64,000 bases of DNA from Omphiscola glabra (Eukaryota > Mollusca > Gastropoda > Lymnaeidae), in the NCBI GenBank assembly GCA_964017045.1, contig OZ024799.1:36079610-36143609 (forward strand). The letters run 5' to 3'. Shown here piece after piece: positions 23,600-34,500 of this stretch; positions within the stretch are counted from its first letter, which is position 1; every line of letters begins with the position of its first letter. The notes under the pieces are model-generated. The model had not been told where the DNA came from, searched no databases, and saw nothing but the letters and a program-made list of their open reading frames with translations. Made by a program: the position numbers and the translations under genes.

Positions 23600-26370
23600 A
23601 AAAAAATTGAAAATAAATATATAAATATATATATATGTAATGGAAATTTAGGCAATTAATCTAATTTCAAATTGGATATGTGCATATTTTGATAATGCAT
23701 ATCGTAATAATGATGCAATAAGTAACTAAATTGATGAATGCCCCACCCAAAAGTAGCTCTTTATTCAAGATCTTTGTGATTTTGTCAATGAAATACACTT
23801 GCAATTTCAAAATCTTTTTAGCTCTGAGTGTTAGCCTAAGTAGGCCAATACATTACTAGAAAAATATGACCTGATGTTACGGGGATAATAATGGAAGGCC
23901 TTTTGTGATACTTTATAATTGCTATTGTGAAGTCGTTACATCTATCAATTGTTTACATATATCACTGAAAAATATTTACGAAAATATTCCAGGCCCTTGA
24001 AATGTATATTTAGGAAATAGTTAATCAGACTTTTTGTGTTTTGAAAAGAAGTATCTATTTATTGATATGTACGCTTTTAACATTATTTTGTTTTGATAAA
24101 TATTGATTAATGTACCTATGCCTATCCTACCCATTTTCAGGACCTTGAATTTACAACAACAAAAAAACAAACAAAAATTTAAAAAATAAACCCATGTCCT
24201 TAAACTTACAACAATGAATTAAAACACCATTATAAATATATGTAAGATGAACAGAATTTGATATATTGGTATCTTTATTAAAAGATTACCCGAAGCTTGT
24301 CTACTACATTATCGGAAAATCATAAAACACAAAATTCTTAAGAATATCTTTACTTATTTTTCCAATCTGTAATATTCTTGAATTGATTTTTTTTTAGAAA
24401 TATTATTAATCTCATAAAAATTTACACCTACCATGAATTTTATTTTCGCAAAATGGAAAATTTTTCATTATTTTCATCTATTGAAAGAAAATTTTAACCT
24501 CTATTTGTTCAAGCCCCTGAACTATATTGGGAAAAAACATATGGCTCTACTTTTACAGTTTAATTTTCATGTTCATTTGGTTAAATTATTTTGTTTTTCT
24601 GACATTTTAAACATTATTCTTTCATACAAATTTTTTTTAAACTACGATCACTGAGAGAATCAGTACACGTATGTGAGGTCTGAAAAATGGCCTCTGATCA
24701 AGTTACAGGCCCCCATGGAGGAGGAGAATCGGGGTGTAGTGACATTGACAGGTGTACGGATTTAGGTCCAAATGTGGAGACGGGAGTCATAGAACAAAGG
24801 CTAGCACGTGAAGTTGGAAGGAAATGAAAATGAGTGAAAAAAGGGGGCGGGGTGATGTTAGTAAATGTTCTAGGGCAGAGATTCTTAACCTTTTTGCAGC
24901 GCTGCCTCCCTTCTCAATTTCAAAACATTGTCAGCAACCCCCCCCCCCCCCCCCCCGGCTCCCTGCATTAATTGTTGATTTTTTTTAAGGCAGCAATAAT
25001 TAGCAATTGTAGCATATACAATTTTCTGGGTCTTCTGTCTCTTCTCTTAGTTTGTTGAGAATGACTTAGTTTAAGTTTGTTTTAGCAGTTTGAGTTTGTT
25101 TAAGCAGTTTGAGTTTGAGGACGATGTCTGCACACTCAGTCAGTGTCATTGACTCTCTTGAGTAAATCGGCTCCGTTTTTCCTAGTCATTAAGTCAAATT
25201 AAGTTTAAATTAAGTACTTGGCTTGGTCTTTTTAGTGCAACTTTAAGTTAGAGTCTAAAGTTAACCTCTTAAGTATCGAAGTATCTTACTTACTTAACTC
25301 ACTTCAAGTCAATTGTCTTTCTTAACTTTTAGCAGTCACTGCTAAGAAGTGAATTAATTTATAAATTTAACGTTTTTTAAGTGAAAGTGGTGATAGATTA
25401 GTCTGTCTGCTTAAAACTAATGCAATAAAAAATATAACTTAAGAAATTTTTTATAAGGAATATGGTCTGGAAAATGCACTTTTGCATATATTACGTATGA
25501 CTATAGGCATAAGGCCTATAACTAATAGTTTAAGTAGGTTATGCCTACTTACGTTTTAATTCATTAGGTGGGATTTTTGATGATGTTTATCATTAAATGT
25601 TTTATCAACTTCCGCTTATAACGTTTAAAAGGGTTCCTTCCCTTTAAAATTAAAAGTTATCCGTGCGATTGTACTAGTTGTAGTGACAGTAGGGGCTTAA
25701 TAAAAAAAAATAAAAAATAATAATAACAAAATAATACAACTTTTAGAAAAAGACTTTCTAACAAAAGCGAGTTTAAACGCACTAAAAAGTCGAAAATAAT
25801 TTTAAATTTCTTAAAATGATTTACACAAAGAAAGCCCGTGCACTATGTCATCTGTCGTATCTGTGTACTGCACTGACAGTACTGTACACTATACTCTATA
25901 CAAATGTACATTGACGACATTGTCAGTGTATAAGATGGCCTATAACTATTATAATAACTAAAGTACTATAATATAAGTTAGTAAGTAGATGCCTATAAGT
26001 TAAGTAAAGTGAGTGCATAGCAAAAGGTTTCAAATTGAATGTAGATGAAATATGGGCTAATGCGAAGTTTGCAAAACCCTGGTTCCAATATGGCCAAAAC
26101 CCTGGTTAGGGATACATTTAGGGCTCATGTTAGGTTTAGGGATAGATTTAGGGTTTAGGTTAGGTTTAGGGATACATTTGGAAAAAATTTTCATTTATTT
26201 TTAAAGGTTTTATTCTTAATTTTACGGGTCACGGCAATCAAGATGGCGGCCATGGTAAAAAGGCGGTGCTATCTCTTCGCATTTACCGAAATATCTTTTA
26301 TTTTTTATAAATTTTTGAAGAAAAACAATTCTGCACATACATTTTTGCTAAATGTAGGATACTTAGTGTT
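23600..26370. other. Region upstream of RALBP1, no confident gene
   Basis: Should contain the RALBP1 promoter and first non-coding exon, not located. A 45-aa open frame at about 24687-24827 (plus) looks codon-like at its start but has no recognisable family. A hAT-like end (CAGAGATTCTTAACC) begins at about 24876, followed by a long poly-C run. A TTAGGG-like degenerate stretch lies at about 26095-26180. Confidence 0.5.
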
Positions 26371-26379
26371 ATCATGCAA

Positions 26380-27040
26380 AGTGAGGTCCAATGGGACGAG
26401 CATATTAACCATGTATGCAACTAGGCTAACAAGACCCCAGGGTTCTTAAGGCGAAATCTAAAGATCGGCAACTCCAGTGTGAAAGAAAGGGCCTATAAAG
26501 CCTTTGTCTGGCCGCTTTTAGATTATGCATAATCAGTATCATTCAGTATGGGACCCATTAACACCCAAAAGAGCTTCGCCAGGTTGGAGACAGTCCAACG
26601 ACGGGCAGCACGCTTTTTCCTGAACCGCTATACTCAGGGCTACAGGAATACCGCTTTTACAAGATAAATTAATGGGCTGGTCCACTGCTCCAGCATTAAA
26701 CGGAAACTCATCCCTCTCCTCCATAGACAGCGACGAGGTCATGACAGGCAGTTCCGGCTCATAGCAGCAAGAACGCAGTACATGCACTGTTCATCCCTGC
26801 CAAGACAATCAGGGACTGGAACAAGCTTCCAAAAGGAACAGTTTAGGTGACAACACTTGACAAATTTGCATCTATTATGTCAGGCCTTCCTACCCCCAAG
26901 TTCATGATACCCACGCTGCGTAGCCCTTGCAACCAGTGAAATATCCTCTCCGACACTAGGCACAGAAACCTTGCAAATCCACTCTACATACACAGGAGCC
27001 AGAATGATCAATACATTGATCGTGGGCCCTTAATATAAAG
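26380..27040 (+). mobile_element. Degenerate LINE, reverse transcriptase C-terminal part
   Basis: Frames interrupted by stops and shifts read, piecewise, HINHVCN, FLRRNLKIGNSSVKERAYKA, RRAARFFLNRY and RQRRGHDRQFRLIAARTQY, the C-terminal region of a jockey/CR1-like LINE protein. The 3' end carries CATTGATCGTGGGCCC and a GAAGAAG tail. The same 3' end recurs at 41820-41965. Too broken to be active. Confidence 0.8.
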
Positions 27041-27802
27041 AAGAAAAAAATATTATTTGCTACATTTTAGTGCGTTTAAACTCGCGTCTTAGCATACAAA
27101 TTCAAGAATTATCTACGACTATACTTTATAGGTAATGAGAAATGGGTTCCATTCAATGAGGAAAAGTGAAAACAGCATATATATATATATATTTATTTAT
27201 TTATTTTTATTTATTTATATATAGATATTTATATATAAGGGCCTAACCAGTAGCAACCATGAATACAAAAAAGTTGAATTGAAGTCTGCAAAAGTGATTT
27301 GCCTTAATAAAAACAGTGGTTCTTAAATATGTTAGTGCCGCGACCCCTTGATAATATTAATTATCAAGTTGTGACGACTGAAGCTGGATTATGCTTAGAG
27401 ATTTTTATTTAAAACATTTTTTTTTAGCTTGTTTGTTGGTTTTGTGGGAGTGGGGGTATGGTTATTGACTTAATTAAACTTATCTTGCATTTTACATTTA
27501 CACGACTACAGCAAAGCATTTCACAACATAAATTATATGTTATCTCTTACCAAATTATATCACAATATTAAATGAAGACTTTTGTAATGTAAGTGACACT
27601 TATAAATTGAGACATCCTTACTTTCCTGCATAGTTAACATATCACTAGATCTATAGCTTTTGTTTAACTACACGAAAATATTTTATTAAAAAAATAAAAA
27701 ACTGCAATGAAACTCAGAACTTTCTATTCGGTCCTTAAGTAAGTCCCTCCCGTTATGGGCTGCGGTTATCGGCCTATTGTAGCCCAGGACTATTATTTAC
27801 AG

Positions 27803-28354
27803 TAAGGGGTCGTTCGCAAATTACGTCAAGCAAAAAATGACCTTTTCAGACTGCCCCCTCCCCCTGTCACAAAGTGTCACAAATTCTTAACCCCTCCCCA
27901 CCCCCTTTTAGTGTCATGTCGCCCCTAAAAAAATTCAAAACATACATAAAATTTTCATAACTAAACTAAGATGTTATTTTATTCTTTAACTTTTTCCTAT
28001 AATGGATTTAGATTTGGTATTATTAGAAAACTGTGACGTAAAACAACGAAGTCCTCCCCGAGCCGAATGTAAAATGGCCACACCAGCTTTTGCGACATTT
28101 TTCCTATATGAGTTTCACGGTAGGCCACTTATTATAACTGAGGCAATTTCGACCTCAAATTAAAGTTCTTAAAATATTTAAATAAAGATTTTTCAAAAGT
28201 AGCAAATTTTAGATTTAAAAAAAAAAAAAATTAAAATGTGGATGACGTCACAAATTTGTGCCCCCCTCCCCTGTCACAAAGTGTCACAAATTCTCGACCC
28301 CCCTCCCCCCCCCCCTTTTTTTTGAGCGTGACGTAATTTGCGAACGACCCCTTA
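27803..28354. mobile_element. MITE with 26-bp perfect terminal inverted repeats
   Basis: Left end TAAGGGGTCGTTCG... (27803-27828) is exactly mirrored at 28329-28354. Inside, both halves carry a CTGTCACAAAGTGTCACAAATTCT block next to C-rich runs. The border dinucleotide TA on both sides could be the target duplication (Tc1/mariner-like), but TAA or TTA boundaries fit equally well. No coding capacity. Confidence 0.8.
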
Positions 28355-28532
28355 GTTTAAATACATGAAAGAGAGATGCACAGTGTGTTTCCTTTTTATT
28401 TATTTTTTATTTTTTTTTAATATACATACCGTAACAAACTGGTTGAAAAAAGTTTTGGAAATTGTAATTTTTAACCTTCAGACGAATTTATTTATTTTAT
28501 GTTATTTTTTCTGTGTAAATGTCGTCCATGGC

Positions 28533-28603
28533 GTTCTTTCATAATCAATCTCTTCTGCTAACTCTCAGCGATCTTCTTCCCGAATCTTCCACTTCAAAAC
28601 TCA
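28533..28603 (-). pseudogene. Relic resembling RALBP1 exon 2
   Basis: About 70 bp matches, by eye at roughly 80-85 percent, the 3' half of RALBP1 exon 2 and the first bases of its intron (23025-23098 region), in the same orientation and 5 kb upstream of the gene. The match crosses the exon-intron border, so it looks like a genomic duplication and not a processed copy. The frame hits a stop where the gene reads ATTAAG. Confidence 0.45.
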
Positions 28604-29119
28604 TTTAAAAAACTTTGCAAATCTTCACTTCAAGTTTTTTTCTTGTAACATCCCTAACGTTACACATTTAGTTCAGAAATATCCCATACAATTGAACGTC
28701 ATATGTTGCGGAAGATTTAATTTTTGAAAATTTTTCAAATTAAAAATGTGAATTCTTTAGGTAATCATTATTATACTTTAAAGAGCTCTGTGGGAAGGCG
28801 CGCGTAACCAGGACATATAATATTATTATGCCGCCCACGACAAGATCTAAATGTTCGCAACCACCAAGCTTGATAAGCCTAGTTGTATACAGGATAATGA
28901 AGATTTAGAACAAATAGAATCAAGCTACACAAAGGTACTTGTAGAGAAGACAACATAAAGGTAGAGACGACATTTTAATTTTTTTATGATACTGCTGTGA
29001 TGTCGTTGTGTTGTCACAGTTGCTTCCCTTTGTTGTCAATGCGCGAGGCCCGTGTTTCTTGACTTGAGATTGAGAGGCCATGTTGTTTTTCTTGTAGCTC
29101 TTCATTAAACACCCAGACA

Positions 29120-29314
29120 CAGAGGCGCAGCGTAAGGGGGGGGGGGGCAGGGGGGTACAGATGTACCCGGGCGCCAGCTAGTTAGGGGCGCCAAAATGTG
29201 CTTTGCTATTATTTTATTGATGAAAATAATGGGTTTGAGAGTTGAAAAAAGGAAAAGAGGGCGCTTGAAAATGAATCTTGTCCCCGGGCGCCAAACACTC
29301 TAGCTACGCCTCTG
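29120..29314. mobile_element. hAT-type MITE, copy 1
   Basis: Begins CAGAGGCGCAGCG and ends GCTACGCCTCTG, with a perfect 8-bp target duplication CCCAGACA at 29112-29119 and 29315-29322. It contains CCGGGCGCC blocks and a poly-G run. The same family occurs at 58546-58693. Confidence 0.85.
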
Positions 29315-29876
29315 CCCAGACACGAAGCTGAAGAGAGGTTTTAGTTTTCCCTGTGCTTTACATAGTTGTACTAAATATAACAGATACACATTTTTTTAAT
29401 GTTTTATTTTAAAATATAATTTATTGACCTGCTCACCGAATTTGCGCACCCCACCCCTTTTTTTTTTCTTCAAAGGGACGCCCGTGGCAGGTGCTGTGTA
29501 TTAAAGTCTTTCCCCATCCTTTGTACTCATCTGTCTGTAGGTAACAAGCATAATAACTAAAGAACAGCTCTCCAGATAATCAATGTTTTACACAACAATG
29601 TTTTCACCCGTGAGAATGCTCCGGCCAAATGTAACAGACGCTTACTTTGATAGTAATGCAGGGGTTAAATGTACGTCACTTTGAGGTAAGGTCTAAATAA
29701 AATCTAGGTATACATAAAATGCTTTTTATTTATAAAAATAGTTTAATGATCGTAATTTTTTTATTTTTGAGTATGTAAACACATTTTTTTAATTACATCC
29801 ACTTTATCCGCTACAAACGTGCATGAAATTGTTTCAAGTCAATGGTTCTCATGACTATGAAGCATGTCAGTGGAAT

Positions 29877-29984
29877 AAGGTCACATTATCACCGTAACAA
29901 AGCTAATGTAATAAGGTCACATTATCACCGTAACAAAGCTAATGTAATAAGGTCACATTATCAACTTTAACTAAGCTAATGTAA
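29877..29984. repeat. 36-bp tandem repeat, three copies
   Basis: Unit contains AAGGTCACATTATCACCGTA; lies just beyond the stop codon of the DSL gene and is probably in its 3' UTR. A possible polyadenylation signal (AATAAA, minus) is at 29725-29730. Confidence 0.85.
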
Positions 29985-29994
29985 TAGTGTTATA

Positions 29995-31513
29995 TTATAG
30001 TTTTAAATAATAAGCAACTGAGGCACCATTCACGTAGCCGCCATTTTCTTCTATGTAATCTTGCGGATGACTTGTTTCACCCTCACCACACTCCTCAGCT
30101 GTGCGCCGTGGATGATGCACGTGGTTATCAGTGAGTGACACCTGGCCCACGTTGCAGTAAATGTTGTCTGCTGTTTTGACGTCACTGGGCGGATGTGGCA
30201 AGATGTGGTCATTTTGAGGAACAGAATACATCGCGTGTACATCACTGACATGCGGCCTGTCTTGTGTAACTGACGGCGTATTGTACTCCTCTTGAGGAGA
30301 ACACACGTGATGTCGTCTCATTTCCGGTGAGCACGTGATGTAGACAGTATCCCTCGGGTTGACCACGCCTACCTCATATTGCGAGGGTGGTTCCCTGTGA
30401 GATACTTCACCCGACTGGACGTCGGTGAGGCATCCTTCGGATTTTCGTCTGATGATGACCGGAACGCAATAGCCGTCTTCATCGTTGTATGGGACGGCAA
30501 CATCTTGGACATTACAATAAACCCCGTGCTCTGTATTGTCCCCTGGCTTTTCCGCTCCATCGTTGATGTTATATAACTTGCGCTTCAGTGTCTCGCTTCT
30601 CGCCTTATAAACAGAACGTGGAAGTGGCACTGGTTTAAAAGGTTTTTTGGTCAACACGGTATTTACCTCTTCGTAAATACTTTCCGACCTATCACTGCCC
30701 GGATTGTCTCTAAAAGCAGAGCCAACCTGGGGCACATTGCTGATCTGAGGGGCTCTGCTGCTTTTAAGTACATTGCTGTTCTCAGGAACTCTTCTGTTTT
30801 CAAACGCATTGCTGTTCTGATGTATAATGCTGTTCCGATTTACCCTGCTGTTCGAAACGTCCGCACTACCCTTCACTGAGACTGGATCCTTTGACAATAA
30901 ATTTGCTTCCACGTTCTTAACCCCCACAATGACTGCTACCGGTTTCGGAGAGGATGGAATGGTCAATTGTTGTATTGTGTTACCAGATAGATCCCTGTTA
31001 AAATGATTGTGTCTGAACACAGGCGAAGTGACTGAAGTAGATGCCGGGTGTTTGAGATTGTCTGTCCTAACGAGAGACATGTCGTGTCTGTCACCACGCT
31101 CAGTCAGTGGTTCTCGGTCCACGTTGGCAGTCGTAACATAGCCATGGTTGAACGCCGGGTTCTCCATGCGCAGGGGTTCACCCAAGTCGTCGCTGAAACC
31201 CCTGTTATGGTATCCCCCTCCAGAGGGCGCCCCGTGTCTTAATCCGCTCGTGTCTATGTCGTGGAATGTTCCGTTCGGTAGATTACAATATTCTCCATGG
31301 GGATCCTTGTCGTTAAATGCGTGGGGCTGGTGGGAATGGACGATGTCGTTGGAGGGGGCGATATAGCTGGAGTGGATGATGTGGTTGGAGTGGATGATGT
31401 TGCTAGGATCAGACGCTTGGTACGTGACGTTGTTAAACTGACGAGACTTGGAAGTCTGGATTTCATGGGCTGGTTCTTGATTCAGGTTCTCATTTATTTT
31501 GTAGCGTTTGTTT
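29995..31513 (-). CDS. Cytoplasmic-tail exon of the DSL ligand
   Basis: One 1519-nt exon encodes the whole intracellular part (506 codons with stop). Visible short motifs: YCNL (Y508), YEEV (Y713), PVPLPR (727-732, a PxPxxR CIN85/CD2AP SH3-type site), YCNV (Y765 and Y885) and YVNG (Y926). YxN is the consensus for Grb2-type SH2 binding after phosphorylation. A His/Ser/Asn repeat (NIIHSNHIIHSSYI) lies near 471-484. It ends YYLKL, not in an obvious PDZ ligand. Part of the gene above. Confidence 0.85.
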
Positions 31514-34500
31514 CTGTGATTGAAGAAAATCCTCCTTTAAAAGTAGACTTAACATCCTTATTAATCTATGTATTTTGTTAAAAACTTTACAAAGAAACAT
31601 TTTTTACAGCTTTTGTTGTTGTTGTTTTTGTTTTCTTTAAAAAAATATTTTTTTTAAACATCAAATTAAATTTAATAAAAATAGTAGAACACTTTATATC
31701 AACACTGGAACATTCTTATCAACTCGTAATTTAAAACCTTCAACTTTTTTACCATGGACATTAATTAAACAATGATAAAACACTCACGCTTTAGCTCGGT
31801 AGATGATTGCTCCTACCACGAGTATTAACATCAGAGCCATGCCTACTATAACAGCCAAATACCAGTCCTTCCAGACGCTGTTATTCTAGAGAAGTACAGA
31901 TGGCATAAAAAAAGTAAATGATTTTTTAAATTCGCTTTTGATGGTGACTGTCTGGCGGGCAAAATATTTGGACGGCTATCTCATCGATTTCCCGTCAACC
32001 CATTGTTGTGTTGAAACTTGGTAAATAGACTCGTTGCCGATGACAACATATGCTTTTAAAAAATTCAGTCCCCACCCCCCACCCCCCACCCCCCCAAACA
32101 CAAAAATGAGGTTTCCCTGTTTTTCCAAAGGAAGATAGAATAAAATTCCCGATAACTGCACAAAATGAGATTATTTTTAAAAACATTCGCAAGTGCGTTT
32201 GGTGCGTAATATTTTATTTTGTTTTTCTGAATTGATGGCCAGGATTGCACAGACCACAGCAGCACTAAAGAGGTTCAAGAAAATATGGAACGACAAAAAT
32301 ATAGCCCCCAGCATCAAAATCAGGATGATGGGCTTATTAATCCTCTACATTTTCTTAAATGCCTGTGAGTCCTGGACATTAACAGCAGAACTTGAAAGAA
32401 AAATAAAGGCGATGGAGATGAGATGTTTCAGAGGCATTCTTGGCATCTGTTATAGACACCATATCACCAATGAACAAGTGAAAGAAAGGATTTGTCAAGC
32501 AAATTGGGCAGTACGATGACCTCCTGGTGTCTGTATAAAAGCGTAAACTTGAGTGGTATGGGCACGTTGCCAGAAAACAAGGGCTCACCAAAGAAATCAA
32601 GCAGGGCACAACTAGAGGAGGAGGAAGAAGAGGAAGACAAAGAAAAGGATGGGAAGACAACATCAAAGAGTTGACGGGATTAAAACTATATAGGTGATGC
32701 TATGCGTAGTGCCGAAGACCGAGAGGAATGTAGAAAGATAGTTTTCATGTCATCTGTGGCGCCCCAACGGTCCAAAGACTAAGACTAAGGGACATGATGA
32801 TGATGATGGAGATGATGATGAAATAGCTGATGAAATAAATCTGCGGTGTAAAAGTGGGTGAGGTATTAGAATGTTAATATACTAGTTATAGCCCGCCGAA
32901 CATTGGCGACAGCAACGCGTGAACTTACCATCTACTAGATAAAGCCTGCCAAACATTGGCGACAGCAACGCGTGAACTTCCCATCTACTAGAGTTGCTTG
33001 AAAAAAACATGAACTCAAGTAACGCACATGTAAGAATCACAAGCTTTGCTACACCCCTTTTTCCCCACGATACGTCACTTCACACTTTTTTATTTCACAC
33101 CTATCAACTATATTAAAAAGTCTGACGCCCCAAACATTTTTAAACATAATATTTTTACACCATTCTTAAATTGAGACGATTTCATTTTCCGAATAGAAAA
33201 TATTACGCGCAAAACGCAGTTGCTTATTTTTTAAAAAAAATCAATTCGCTTAGTTATCGGAAATGATATTTTGCGCGCTATTGAACTCATTATTGAACCA
33301 CACTTTCTTTCAAACATATAGAACCATTTGTAAAATAATCACAATAACAAATTCGCTGATTAGGAAGCAGTCCACGAGTCATACCAGGAGCGTAATATAT
33401 ATATATATATATATATAAGAGATTTCAGGGGCGTAAAAAATGTTCGGTTTCAAGCCTTGAAAAAAAAGGTGAGGAGGCCTCTAATTGGATTCTTACAAAG
33501 TGCGTTATTTGTATGTATCATAATGCATGTTTTTTTCAAATGTTCATCACCACCCTCAATGCTCTATTAATATTACATTTTTAAAGTCTTTATACGAAAA
33601 ACTGTGTTTTTGGGTTTTGTTTAAATCCTTTATATTAACTTCGCATCTGTTCTTGCGTGGCTGGCAAAATCTTCGGACGGCTAATTGACCCACTTCCCGT
33701 TAAGCTATCGAGCTATCAAATTTCCAGCCCTACCCCCCTACCCCCAAAAATCAGTTATTCCTGTTTTTCAAGTTGAATGTGAAGAAAAATTCCCTATAGC
33801 ATGCGCAATGATATTCTTTTTTAAAAATATATCGCAATAGTGTTTGATACGTAATAATTTCTTTTTTTTTTTCTGACATGGCGAAATAAATCTGAGGTAT
33901 AAAAGCATTTAGTCATTATAATATTAATATATTTCAGAGGCGTGAAAAAATGTGATATGCGGTTGCGAGCCGTGATTTTTTAAATTTTTTTTTTGGGGGG
34001 GGGGGTGTGGGGGCACTAATTGGGATTCTTAAAAGTACGTTACTCTTATGTATGTTTTGTCAAATTATCAGCCCCCCCCCCCACTCAAATTGCTCGATAT
34101 TAAATTTCCTTAAGTATTTATACGAAAACTAGTTTTTAGGGGTTATTTGATTATTGAATGTCATTAGATCGCCAGGAAAGCGTCACGGTTGCCAAGGGGC
34201 AAAACAATTTTCAAGGGATACAACAACTGCCTAAACATAAAGCTTTATAAAATTAATAATTTTCCAATGGATTCGTAGAATTATCCTAGAGTTCTCCCCG
34301 TTGCCAGTGGCATCACTGCTAAAACTGTCCGTAGATTTAATGATTTTATACCTAAATACAAGGGAAGGGCTCAAAGGGAAAAACCAGTGATGTCAGGTTT
34401 TGAGAGTTTTGAGAAAAATTATAATAAAGTTTTAAAATTCCTCATAAAAGTATCAAAATATTAAAATTTCTAAATATTTATTTATTGACTACTCAGCTTT

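Larger units (their letters stand above)
31945..34170. repeat. Tandemly duplicated repeat block in DSL intron
   Basis: Segment X (31945-32225, resumed at 32826-32885) matches X' (33655-33945), and the following segment Y (33400-33640) matches Y' (33945-34165). Shared landmarks are GGCAAAATNTTTGGACGGCTA, GAAATAAATCTG and GGATTCTTA. A LINE interrupts copy X. Between them a 55-bp unit with CATTGGCGACAGCAACGCGT is present twice (32882-32991), related to 51900-52000. Confidence 0.7.

Noticed and set aside
26095..26180. Interstitial telomere (TTAGGG-like stretch)
   Set aside because: Only a few degenerate TTAGGG-like units mixed with GGTTAGG and GGGATA; more like a transposon-derived repeat.
31048..31581. 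Plus-strand and alternative-frame open frames over the DSL tail exon
   Set aside because: Shadows of the tail exon, which is in phase with the membrane exon and ends at a proper stop.
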